Shown here one piece after another: positions 11,052 through 22,336 of a DNA stretch of 64,000 nt. Each line of letters starts with the position of its first letter. Position 1 is the stretch's first letter. The position numbers and the translations under genes are program-made. Source of the DNA: Nicotiana tabacum (lineage: Eukaryota; Streptophyta; Magnoliopsida; Solanales; Solanaceae); the NCBI RefSeq assembly GCF_000715075.1, contig NC_134103.1, forward strand, positions 73,533,519-73,597,518, in the 5' to 3' direction. The notes beneath the pieces are model-generated. The model was given only the letters and a program-made list of their open reading frames with translations. It made no database searches and was not told the origin of the DNA.

Positions 11052-12562
11052 TGATGTTGGGCATATTTCGATATGTGTTAGATGTTACTTTACTCATGTT
11101 TTAACCGCTTTTTGATGCTATTTGATTTTTAAAATGCCCAACATGGTTTAATTATTAATTTTATGACTAATTGAGTTGTGTGTGATGATTTAGGGTGTTT
11201 GTAGTGCAAAATTATGAAAAAAAGGTGCTCTAGCTAGAGGAAGAGGGGTTGGATGCGTCGCATTCAATCTAGAAAAAAAAATCAGATTTTGTGCACCCTT
11301 AGCAGTGAAGTCGGCCCATAGCATCCGCACCTGGGCAAAGCTGAGATGGAGGAACAAAGGAGCATGCGAAGCTGAGAAGTGGAGGACGAGGTGGATACGA
11401 CGCATCCACCCCAGCATCAATCCCTGAAGCTGATTTGGATTAGAAATAGGAGCACTTTGGCCCACGACTTTTGTACGCAATATATAAGCCAAAAACGCCT
11501 CTTTTAGGTCATCTAACATATTGGGATCCACCCTAGCATGCGAAGCTGAGAAGTGGAGGACGAGGTGGATGCGACGCATCCACCCCAGCATCAATCCCTG
11601 AAGATAATTTGGATTAGAAATAGGAGAACTTTGGCCCACGACTTTTGTACGCAATATATAAGCCAAAAATGCCTCTTTTAGGTCATCTAACATATTGGGA
11701 AGGGGGAAAAAGCCACGACAAAGCTTGGGAACCACGGAATTCATCTTGAGTTCTTATTTTTCCTTCTTTTATTGATTTTTATGCACTCTTGTGAATTTTT
11801 TGATAATTGCATGAATATGAGTGGCTAAGAACTCTATTATTCTAGGGTCATGGGTATACATGAATGTTGACGTTTGAAGTTTAATTTGACAAAGTTGATT
11901 TTATCATATTGGGTTATTTATTTAATTCTATTTTTAATTAATTTGCTGAGTAGCTAACAGTGAATTACTATCTACGAATCTAGAGTTGAACTCGAAAGTG
12001 AAAATTCTAGATTATATATAGCATTAAATAAAGCAAGTTCTTGAACCCGGGCATCTGGGAACAGATTCGCAATTAGGATAGAAATATACCTAATTGTCTT
12101 GCTCGGTTGAAATACAGGAAGTGTAAAGGCATTCTTGTTAATCTTAATTCTATAAACATATAGGCATTAAGTTAGCTTGAATAGGCGAGTAAGAACTCAA
12201 CAGATTCTTATGAGTAGTATCAACCCTGTCAATCAACAATCTAGATAAATCAATTAATTATTTTAAGCTAAGAATGCAACATGATTGTTAGATAACCCGT
12301 GACCCTGGAATATTATCTCCTATTGATTGTTATTCGAAATCATTTAAGTGTTGTGGTTGATCTCTAGTATTTCATTACTTGATAGTTTTTAGGTAGTAAA
12401 TTAGAAAATTATCTATTTATTGAGAAATCGCTTGAATCGATAAGTTATTTGAGTTTGAGTTAGTCAAAAGTTAATCATAAGTCTTCGTGGGAACGATACT
12501 CTACTCACTACTATATTACTTGACGACCACGTATACTTGCGTTAGTGTGTTTGATCGCAACA
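11052..12562 (+). mobile_element. Solo LTR inserted in the MULE transposase gene
   Basis: It starts TG (tgatgttggg) and ends CA (gatcgcaaca), and is flanked on both sides by agagg (11047-11051, 12563-12567). The reading frame of the transposase continues across the exact excision point, which confirms the borders. The internal style (ctaatctagggt-like U5, then gtgggaacgatactc near the end) resembles Athila-type LTRs such as the one at 34801. Solo LTRs arise by recombination between the two LTRs of an element. Confidence 0.9.
11361..11708 (+). repeat. Two tandem 174-bp units in the solo LTR, each with a TATA box
   Basis: The segment starting agcatgcgaa at 11361 recurs at 11535. Each unit holds gcaatatataagcc, so the core promoter of the LTR is duplicated. 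The open minus-strand frame across this stretch is a by-product of the duplication. Confidence 0.88.
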
Positions 12563-14473
12563 AGAGGACAGTTGGAAACTGATTTCAGATTGAATGTGTC
12601 AAAATCCAAGTTAAAAAGAGCTAAGACAATTGCTCTTACTACTATGGACATGAACTTATGAAGTCAAATCCAGGGTCTGATGTTGTAATTAGTATTTTCA
12701 AAGATGCACTTGAAATGGGTATAAGGAGGTTCCTAAGAATGTATATTTGGTTCTATGTTATGAAGCAAGGATGAAAAGGTGGTTTAAGACCACTAATTGG
12801 GTTAGGTGGGACTTTCTTGAAGGGAAAGTGTAAGGGTCAACTATTGGTGGCTATGGGACAAGACTCTATGAACCATTTTTATCCACTAGCTTGGGCAGTG
12901 CTGGACAAAGAAACTAGCAGGACTTGGAACTGGTTTCTTCAGTTGTTGAAGGCTTCTTTGGACTTGAATAATGGGCAGGGTGTGACATTCATTTCTGATA
13001 TGCAAAAGGTAAATAATTTTTATTTGTTGCTTTCTTGTTTATCTTTTTCATTTTTTATTGTTTCTGACTTTATGAAAATTGCAGGGACTGCTAGATGCTG
13101 TACAAACTGTACTTCCAAATGCCAACCATAGGTACTGTATGAGACATATTGAAGCTAATTGAACTAAGAGGGGGAGGAGTGACCAAGAAAAAAAAGTAAT
13201 GCGGTGGTGTTCTTGGAGTACTTATGAGGAGGAATTCAAAGATATGTTGAGGCTTTTAGGATCAGAGGATGTAGAGTCAGCTAAGGATCTACTTAAATAT
13301 CCTCGGGTGGCTTGGTGTAGGGCATATTTTGATACTTAGTGCAAGAATCTAATGGTTGATAATAATTTCACTGAGTCCTTCAATAATTGGATACTATAAG
13401 CTAGGCAGAAACCAATAATCAAAATGTTGGAGGATATAAGGGTGAAAGTTATGAATATGTTGGGGAACAATGAAAATAAAGTAAGGACTTGGATTTCTAA
13501 TTTCAGTCCACAATGTATGAGGCTCTATAATGATTACAGAGTAATAGCAAACAGTTGTGTAGTTGAATTCAATTGAGATTTTGAGGAGAATAGGCATACT
13601 GTGAATCTGCAACAGAAGAGGTGTTGAGTGGCATACCTTGCCCTCATGCAATCAAGGCAATGAATCACAATAAAGATGACCCTTTAACTGGTGTTCATTG
13701 GTGGCATAGCAGAGATGCTTATATGCTGACATATAAGCATAAGTTACAGCCTGTTAGGGGTCCTAAATTCTGGAAAGTTGATCCTGCTCAAGCTATGGAG
13801 CCCCTAGAGATTGTCAAAATAGTTGGTCGACCTAAAGTGAGAAATAGGGAACCTGATGCAGCATTAAAGAGGAAGGGTGAATGGAGCTTCTCAAGAAGGG
13901 GACATTAATAGCATGCAGCAAGTGTGGTGAATACAACCATAATGCAAGGGGTTGTTGTAAGGTATTTTTTTTTTAATTTTAGTCTTTTGAAGTATATACT
14001 TAGCTTGTAATTTACTTGGTTTATAGGACAATGTTGTTGGACAAAGGTCAAAATCAAATAGCAACCAAACTAGACATAGTTCAACACCTGTTCCTGATGC
14101 ATCTGAGTTAGAGGCTGCAACACAATAATCTGAGCAGTACGAATTTGAAACACAAGCTACACAACGATCCACAGCCTATGGTCCTGAGGTGAGGAATGAG
14201 GAAGATCCAGCATTGAGGCCAAAGGTTATTTCTGAGACACAAACAAGGCTTTTACCTCGGATGACTCAACGCACTGCAACTGGGACTAGGAGAATCCCTT
14301 TTACAGGAGATAGTACTGGGGTAGCAACACCAAAAAACCTACCATTTTCACCAACCAAGAGTACATGGAAGGGAAAGGCATCAATGACTACAAGCCAACT
14401 GGAAGGCGGAGAAGCAAGGAAGAAAAGGGCGAAGATGACGACTAAAAAAGGGGTGCATCTTGCTGATCCATAA

Positions 14474-15237
14474 GTTTTACTTTAGGTTGTTAGGACTCTT
14501 TAAGTGTTTATGAAATTTAATCAGAGGTGGTTATGGGATTCGGATTTGAGATAATATTTTTGGTCTGTAATGACAACTTTGTGTGTTTTGTTGCCAACCA
14601 CAAGTTAGGTCTTTTGTGGCTGGTTAACCACCTTATGGTTAAACTCTTTTTTGCTTGTCATGCCACCTAATGCGTTGATTATGAATGACGTTGATTTTCT
14701 AATGTGTTGTGTTATTGCTATTTACTTCTTGTGTTGTGTTAAATTTAAGCTGAGTTGAATGACTACTTTTATGAAAGCAATATGCTTGCTTGAGTTTAAT
14801 TTCGTAAGCTGAGCAGTATTTGTGAAAGTATCACTCCAGGTCTATACTCCTGGGCTTGTTATATGTGGTCATGATAACATTGGCAGGGATGGGCAGTAAA
14901 ATATTTGTTTGCTTTCATAGACGGTTGCAAGAAATTTCACTTTCTTTAATGAGCTTGTCTTTTTTTCATTGTATAATGTCTTCCTTTTCCATCATTTTTT
15001 TTCCTTTAAAATGAAGATACAAAATTAATCTATTATGATTAGCAAACTGTTGAATTGTGGTTGATTGATTCCGCAGATAGACCGATTATTAAAGCACAAT
15101 GATCACGATAAAATTCCAAAAATCCCGTTAGAAAGAAGATAAACTTGGTACGCATTAACATATAAAATAAGAACTAATTTTATTCCACCAACAATATGTC
15201 TTTACATTACATAATTATATGTGGTCCTTTTTATGTG
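14474..15237. other. MULE 3' non-coding region
   Basis: AT-rich sequence between the transposase stop and the right inverted repeat. No gene, repeat array or structured RNA was recognised. Confidence 0.5.
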
Positions 15238-15429
15238 GGTAAAATGGTGAGTGACTGGGAGGTATTTAATTATATATGGTCTTTTTTATATTTAAAAATT
15301 ACTTTGAGATTTTAAAGGGAGAAATTGGCTCCGTTAGTCAATAATGGCATTTCTGGGCCGTTTGGTTAACGGGAGGGTTACGAACGAGCCGATTTTGAAA
15401 CGGTGGGTATAAATGCTCTAAATCGCATA
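15238..15429 (-). repeat. MULE right terminal inverted repeat
   Basis: It is the reverse complement of 7019-7209 and ends ...ctctaaatcgcata. The next element's inverted repeat begins within about 25 bp. Confidence 0.88.
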
Positions 15430-16267
15430 CATTAGGGCTATCTATGGACCTTTGCCTTTTTTTAAAAACGAAAAAGGGTAAAAAAATCCCCTCTATTATA
15501 CAAAAAGGATCATATATGTCATCCATTATATTTTCAGTATATTATTACCTCTGACGTTACAAATTTGGTGCAAAAATACTCTTCCTCCAAGTCCTCCACC
15601 ACGGCCAACACCATCCAACGTGGCCTAATATTGAACGCCACATCATATGCCACCTCATCGTCCTAATCCAATTTTAATTGCAACCCTCTCCTCCCCCCCC
15701 CCCACTTTTCCCACCACCACTTCCCCATTATCAACTACCACCACCCCTATCAGCTCTTTCAGAGGTTCCTCCTCTTTCCATGGTAATTTTATTCTTCTTA
15801 TAAGCTAATAGTTCGTGTCTTTTATTTGTAATTATAGTATATGGTTACTGAAAATTTGGCTATTTGCTACTATATTCTTTCACTCTCTAATTATTTTTGC
15901 TCGTTTTGACATTAGTTTTGCACAAATATTGATCTAAGTTTTAGCCTTATTGGTTGTAGAATTAGAAAAGCTCTGATTCAGCAGCCAAGCAAAGGGAATG
16001 ACTGCTGCGTGGTTCAATTTACTAGAATATTTTTTTTGTATTTGCAAAAATTGAAGTGAAGAAATTTAGTGTATCTAAGATTTGATACATTTGTAACCAT
16101 ATTCTTCCTTAAAAGGCCATAGATAAGGACTAGGTGCTGAACTGTTCACCGCTTGCGGCACCATGGATGATGCACAAAGCTCTTTATTTTTTTCCCTTAC
16201 ATATTATGAGTATAAATTGGGTAGGGGCTAAGTCTCTTATTTGTTTTTTATTTGAATTATGTGATGG

Positions 16268-16567
16268 TGTTATAAAATAAAAACAATTTAGTAAAATATG
16301 AACAAGACATGTTGTTATGAAATAAAAGCAATTTAGTAAAACATGAACAAGAAATAGAGATAGAGAGAAGGAAGAGATTTTCTTCTTCAATTGTGTGTAT
16401 TTTTCTATCTATTACAAGGCCTTTATATATGCATAAAAAGTGAAGAAAAATATGTCATTGAATATGTCATTAAGCATAGAAATATGTCATTGAATATGTC
16501 ATTAAGCATTTGAGAAGATCATGGACGAAGAGTAGACATCCACCATAATTTGATTTTTCTTATAACA
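16268..16567 (-). repeat. 3' LTR (minus sense) of the copia element
   Basis: 300 bp, about 98% identical to 21337-21636. It contains short internal repeats of atatgtcattgaatatgtc and ends in the inverted pair tgttataa/ttataaca. Confidence 0.92.
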
Positions 16568-16788
16568 CTCCTCCTTGTATGTCCATAGATAATGTACCTC
16601 GTTAAAACCTTATTAGAAAAAAAAAATCCTATGGGAAAAAAAAATTCTAGTGAGGGAAAAAGAGTACACATATTTAGAAATACGCCTTTTGGTTGCCTCG
16701 TTAAAAACCTTGCAAGGAAAACCCAGTAGGACAAAACCTTGTAAGGGAAAAAGAGTACAACGCGTATTAACTCCCCCTGATGAGAGCA
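16568..16788 (-). other. 3' untranslated region of the copia element with a repeated motif
   Basis: It holds a degenerate direct repeat: cctcgttaaaa... followed by gggaaaaagagtaca occurs twice (about 16594-16673 and 16696-16760). The 18-mer cctcgttaaaaaccttgc (16696-16713) reappears exactly at 63982-63999. Confidence 0.7.
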
Positions 16789-19700
16789 TCAATTCACATC
16801 CTTGAGCCTTCGCATCCCAATCTTGTACACTAGTTTCTTGAAGGTTGACGTCGGTAGAGATTTGGTGAACAAATCAGCCATATTATCACTTGAACGGATC
16901 TGTTGCACATTGATATCACCATTCTTTTGAAGATCATGTGTAAGAAATAACTTTGGTGAAATGTGCTTTGTCCTATCCCATTTTATAAATCCTCCCTTCA
17001 ACTGGGATATGCATGCTGCATTATCTTCATACAAAATTATGGGTAGTTTGTCACACTTCAAACCATATTTGTCTCGAATAAGGTGTATTATAGACCTCAA
17101 CCATACACATTCTCGATTTACTTCATGAATAGCAATTATCTCATCATGATTAGATGAAGTAGTCACGATTGATTGCTTAGTCGATCTCCAAGATATGACA
17201 GTGCCTCCATATGTAAACACATAGCCTGTTTGAGATCGAACCTTTTGTGGGTCATATAAATACCCAGCATCGGCATAACCAATAAGATCGGGACTGTAAT
17301 CATTTTCATAAAATAATCCCATACCGATAGTCCCTTTTAGATACTGCAATATGTGTTTGATTCCATTCCAATGTCTCCTTGTAGGAGCAGAGCTATATCT
17401 TGTTAAGACATTAACTGAAAAAGTTATGTCATACCTTGTAATATTAGAAAGATACATTAGTGCACCAATTACACTAAGATATGGTACGTCGGGACCAAGA
17501 AGCTCTTCATTATTTTCATGAGGTCGGAATGGATGTGCTTTATCCATATAAAATCGCTTTAAAATTATTTTAGTGTATGTTGATTGATGGACAAAAATTC
17601 CATCTTTCATATACTCAATTTGTAGACCAAGACAAAATTTTGTCTTTCCAAGATTTCATTACAAATTCTTTCTTTAGATAGTCTACTACTTTAGGAAGCT
17701 CTACTACTTTAGGAAGCTCCCTAGGAGTTCCAATGATATTTAAATCATCAACATACACGGTGATTATAACAAATTTAGATCCAGATCTTTTTATAAAGAT
17801 ACAAGGACAAATTGAATCATTCCTGTACCCTTCTTTCAACAGGTACTCACTCAGACGATTATACCACATGTGCCCTAATTGTTTCAATCCCTATATGGAT
17901 TTTTGAAGCTTTATTTAATAAATTACTTGGAAACCTTAATATGCTTCAGAACAATTTAAATCCTTCAATGATTTCCATTATACGCATATCACGTTTTTCT
18001 TGTATTGCCAGATTAAAACATGAAATGGCGACCCCACCAAAGGAGAACATGTCTCTATATAATCAATGCCAGAATATTTGCAAATCTTCTTGTGACACAA
18101 GTCATCTTTATGTCTATCGACTTGACCTTTTTTTTTTGCACAAGAACACATTTATACCTCAACTGGCTTTATACTTTCAGGTATTGGGACTATCCATCCA
18201 ACTTCATATTTTTCATGTGAAATCAATTTTCATTGCGTATTTTTCATTTGGCCAATTATTTATCTGTCCAAATTTCATGACAGATTTGAGCTCAAGATCC
18301 TCGTCAATATTAATAATATTGAGCGCTACATTATATTAACAATATCGTCGACGATCATTTTATATCGGTTCTACTATTATTCAATAAAGACATAACTTAT
18401 TGAGATCTCTTTATCTTATTATTTTCAGGTACCTGAGCCTCTCCCATGAGGTCTTATGAAGTGTTATGTCGTGGTGCTCTTCTAGAGCACTTGCCTCCTT
18501 ATTATGACTATCTTGAACATTTGCTCCTCTCCTTCTTCAAGGAGTTTTATCTTTGGTACCGATTAGTCTATTATGCTTTATGCATGCCATGGACTCTATT
18601 CATTATGGACTTTATTTTATTTGGAGCATTAGCAGCTGAATATAACATTTAGCTTTGGGTCAGCAAATACGCCCGACAATATTTTGCAAATGAATTATCA
18701 CTTGAACTTCAAGTTCACATTTTCTCGTACGAGGATCTCGATGTACTCATAATAATTCATTACATGCATTACTTTTTCAGCTGCCCATTTTCTCCCCCTA
18801 TTGTTGGGATCACCAACACATATCCCTAGCCTTATTTGGGGATCCATCTTTGTGCACTGTGGTGGAACAATTAAATCATATAACACATTCATATTTGTAG
18901 ATGGAAATTATTTGGTTTCTGACCCTGAACCGATTGTGATAGGCAGAACTTATCATAACTTGGCTAGATGCTTACAAGTGCTGTTGTATATTAAATAATA
19001 CATCAAATACCAAATTTTATTTTGGCAATTTTGTTCTCATAACCAATGGTTTAGATATAATTGGAGGCATACAATTTCTACTAAACCAACTTGGATTTAA
19101 ACCAGTATTATCAAGATAAATCATCATAATTTATATTCTGGAACTGTGCTCTAATAATTTGAGCAATCAATCTTGCAAAAGCCAAACTACAAGTTGATAA
19201 CAAATGCACATGTGACCATAAAATAGATGCATCTATGAAAATCATATAATAGTAAACGGTCCACATGGAAGGTGACTGGGCCCATATATTTATCACCTTT
19301 TATTCGTTCCAGAAATCAAGGGATTCAATCCCTAACCTTAACTGGTATATCATGAGAATAAGCAGCACAAGAGAATTCTTGAAGAATCTTATATTTCTTC
19401 AATATATGCCAATGTAATTCTCAATTAATTTTTTTTCGCATCATAATTGAATCGGTCATGCCAACTAATATTTATTTCAGTAAACCTCTAGTTTACTTGT
19501 GGCTTGTGATTGCATCATCATGCTTATACTTGTGTAGTACAAATAAAAGAAAAGTCATGTAACCTTTCATATTTACCCGGTATGATTATAGTAATATAAA
19601 GATATTCAATCTTCTTTTCATTTATAGTCTCAATATGCCAACCACTTTGGTTAATATATTTGTAAATCAAAATATTTCTTTTGAGACTTACTACAATATT

Positions 19701-20900
19701 AATGTTATGAACAATTTCATTCATCCGGGTAGTAACAAATTAGTTCTTTCAGAGCTCTTAACTGTTTTTGTACTACAAGATCTTTTGTCACACCATCTAT
19801 ATAATGAATGTTTCATTCACAAAGAGAATCATATCATAATAATTGTAATGTTCAAAATCATCACAAGCAAAATAATTTTTTTTGCTTTAATTTTGCTTTT
19901 AATAACTTTCATAAGGCATGACAAAATATATTTTGGCGTATCATATGCATGCGACCAATGATATATTTATGTAACTACACAATAATATTCATTATCTTTC
20001 TTTGTCTCAAACCTCCCTTAGAGGTGAGTTGTAGTATTTATCCAACTATGCACAAGTACATTATTATGCATAATCTTTATCATATATATATTTTCACATT
20101 CACTTTCAGGAATGAGTATGCAATCTCAATGTTTATCACAAGTCACATTCTCTTCAAAGAATTTCTCCCTTTTTATAATTACCATAGTGATAACTATTAT
20201 TATTTTGGCCTTTCGCACGCCCACATTCATTGGTCAACCACTTGTCTTTATTTAGACTTATCATGCACTGCTATCACATTCACTTCAAGAATGGAGCAAA
20301 TCAAGTGGGACAAGCTTCATGCTTTTTCATGAAAATTACATTATTTTTTCTTTAGTTATTATTATTATCAATATGGTGCATTAGGACTCAAACCCAATGC
20401 CTTACCCATATAAAGGCATGCTAGGCCATAATGCGTTGGAACTTGAATCCAACGTCTTTTCATCAACATAGTGCGTTGGGACTTGAACCCATTATTTTAC
20501 CCTCAAACTTTGGCATAATGGGCCAAAATTCACTAGGACTCGCACTCGAACCTTTAAAATATTATTACTTCATAATTATAGGCATAAGTAAATTAACTTT
20601 CAAGAAGATATATATAACTATTTCAATCTTGAAACAGTTCCTTTGCAACAAAAATGCTAGTTAGGATATATGCCATGTTGTTTTCAAATGATACAATCAC
20701 TTTTATATTTTAATAAATTAATTAGGGGAAAGGGTGTAGATAACCTATAACCACTTATATTTCAAAGACTATCAGAACTTCACCAAAAAAATCTAATACG
20801 GAGGAATGAGCCTTATGTTTCCAGCAAAAATATTTAAGGCTTAATACATAACTGTGACTATTATAAATTATAACTATAATGAGTTTATATTGATTGTATA
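16789..20900 (-). pseudogene. Decayed copia gag-pol
   Basis: On the minus strand, 17610-16789 is open (273 residues) and covers the end of reverse transcriptase and RNase H (IGYADAGYLYDPQ, SQTGYVFTYGGTVISW, ADLFTKSLP). 17887-17615 carries the YVDD catalytic motif. Further upstream are short fragments in changing frames: an integrase piece at 18892-18780 (PPQCTKMDPQIRLGICVG), the integrase core at 19296-19111 (DASILWSHVHLLST), a pre-integrase piece at 19700-19600 (GWHIETINEKKIEYLYI), and degenerate gag about 19.9-20.9 kb. The order gag, integrase, RT, RNase H fits copia. So many stops and shifts separate the pieces that no functional polyprotein can be made. Confidence 0.85.
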
Positions 20901-21336
20901 TTCGAATGCCAAATTTGTAAGGTACTGTAAAATCGCCTACATATTTGATAATTTTGCTTTCAATGAAATACATCATGTGATGGTAAAAATATTATTACTA
21001 AATTACCTTAATAATTATCTATCATAGTATGTAAAAGGTTAGAACATATATATACGTTAGAATATTATCTTTGTCCTATAAGAGATGTAGCAAATAAAGA
21101 CATACCTTTCCACTTCTTTATTTCACTGGATACAATTGGAAAAAATATTTTTACTAAACACTGCACATAAAGTTAATGCAAAGATATGAAAATATGAATG
21201 GGTTTAGATGGATGTAAAACTTATCTTTGTATTATCATCCAAGACATTTTTCATTGTACTTGATCTCATTGTCTGCTTATAACTTACATAGTCTTGACAT
21301 AGAAGATTATGAAATGAGCAATTCGTGCTGATAACA

Positions 21337-21636
21337 TGTTATAAAATAAAAACAATTTAGTAAACCATGAACAAGACATGTTGTTATGAAATAAAAACAA
21401 TTTAGTAAAACATGAACAAGAAATAGAGATAGAGAGAAGGAAGAGATTTTCTTCTTCAATTGTGTGTATTTTTCTATCTATTACAAGGCCTTTATATAGG
21501 CATAAAAAGTGAAGAAAAATATGTCATTGAATATGTCATTAAGCATAGAAATATGTCATTGAATATGTCATTAAGCATTTGAGAAGATCATGGAGGAAGA
21601 GTAGACATCCACCATAATTTGATTTTTCTTATAACA
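21337..21636 (-). repeat. 5' LTR (minus sense) of the copia element
   Basis: The partner of 16268-16567. In minus sense it starts TGTTATAAG and is followed by the ttatcagcac primer-site-like sequence at about 21325-21336. Confidence 0.92.
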
Positions 21637-22336
21637 GATGGGAATTTATTAGAATTTTTTAATATTATAGGCTGAAATGAATTACAGAAAAGAGAAGAGT
21701 TCTGGAAGGTGAGGTCCTTGTTGTGAACCCACACGTTGAATTCCTTTTCTAGTTATGCTTTGTTGGGTAAATTGTAGCGGGGCTAGTTTTACTGGGCAAC
21801 TGTGCAGGAAGAGTTGCTAATGCAAACTTAACCTTTAAATTTTGTGACGAAAATGTGGCATTAATTTAGATGCCCATTAAAATTATTGGAGTATATGGTA
21901 TTGGGTGGATTCGAACCCAGTTGGGGGGATGGTGGAAGAAGTGATAGAAGGGGGTTAAAATAGAATTGGGGCAACGAGGTGGCATGCCACATGGCGTCCA
22001 CATCATTAAAGTGTTAGGCCATATAGCATGGTGTGGCCATGGTGGAGGACTTAACGGAGGGAGGGTATCTTTGCACCAAATTTGTAACGTTGGGGGTAAT
22101 AATAGACCGAAAGTATAACAGATGGCATATATCATCCTTTTTGTATAGTAAAAAAGTATTTTTGTCCTTTTTCCGTTTTAAAAAATGTTTCGAGAAAATG
22201 GTCTTACACCAGAATTTTAAAGTACATTGGACATGATTTTATTCGATTGCCAGAATTTTGAAGCATCACAAATTCCAATAGTCACAAAAATGTTACAGTA
22301 TTGTGGCTGAAAATTCGGATGATTCATCGGGATTTG

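Larger units (their letters stand above)
10618..14473 (+). pseudogene. MuDR-type MULE transposase, broken and split by a solo LTR
   Basis: Recognisable pieces follow in the proper order. 10618-11051 is the N-terminal DNA-binding region (DEARQFMKFYAM, EHTCEDCF). 12560-13130 and 13084-13600 are the MULE transposase core (GQLLVAMGQDSMNHFYPLAW, FISDMQ). 13621-13900 contains a SWIM-type zinc motif (GIPCPHAIKAMNH). 13905-13960 is a CCHC knuckle (CSKCGEYNHNARGC). The C-terminal tail runs to a stop at about 14473. Introns with gt/ag borders are visible at about 13009-13084 and 13961-14027. It is broken by the 1.5-kb solo LTR at 11052-12562, by in-frame stops (near 13158 and 13338, among others) and by a frame change near 12775. 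Known: the family cuts and pastes DNA with a DDE core. Confidence 0.85.
7019..15429 (+). mobile_element. Mutator-like element (MULE) with nested insertions
   Basis: The ends at 7019-7209 and 15238-15429 are inverted copies of each other over about 190 bp (tatgcgatttagagcattta at the outer edge). Between them lies a broken MuDR-type transposase gene. Removing the nested hAT and solo LTR would leave about 4.3 kb, a usual size for an autonomous MULE. The expected 9-bp target duplication is not found, because the left border is fused to a clipped LTR. Confidence 0.88.
16268..21636 (-). mobile_element. Ty1/copia retrotransposon with young LTRs and decayed interior
   Basis: Two 300-bp LTRs (16268-16567 and 21337-21636; TGTTAT...ATAACA) differ at about five positions. 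The same five bases, gatgg, flank the element on both sides (16263-16267, 21637-21641), so it is a complete insertion. Coding remnants run on the minus strand in standard copia order. A purine tract (aaggaggag in minus sense) abuts the 3' LTR. A weak tRNA-Met-like primer site (ttatcagcac in minus sense) follows the 5' LTR. The LTR TATA box in minus sense is tatataaagg. Confidence 0.92.
15455..22190. mobile_element. Second TIR element, about 1.4 kb without its nested copia insertion
   Basis: 15455-15690 and 21890-22190 are inverted copies: both carry, in opposite sense, ctatacaaaaaggat-like, cgttacaaatttggtgcaaa and aagtcctccacca-like blocks. Long (about 240 bp) inverted repeats and no recognised transposase suggest a non-autonomous MULE-like or foldback element. 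The interior (15691-16267 and 21637-21889) has a C/T-rich leader (ccaccaccacttcccca) and sequence unlike the arms, which could be captured host DNA, but no protein was recognised. Exact ends and target duplication could not be fixed. Confidence 0.7.

Noticed and set aside
11190..11744. 184-codon minus-strand frame with internal protein repeats
   Set aside because: The repeats come from the 174-bp tandem duplication of LTR DNA; no domain and no start context.
18020..20976. Many 60-175 codon frames on both strands in the minus-strand copia interior
   Set aside because: Plus-strand ones are shadows; minus-strand ones are accounted for as fragments of decayed gag, integrase and RT.
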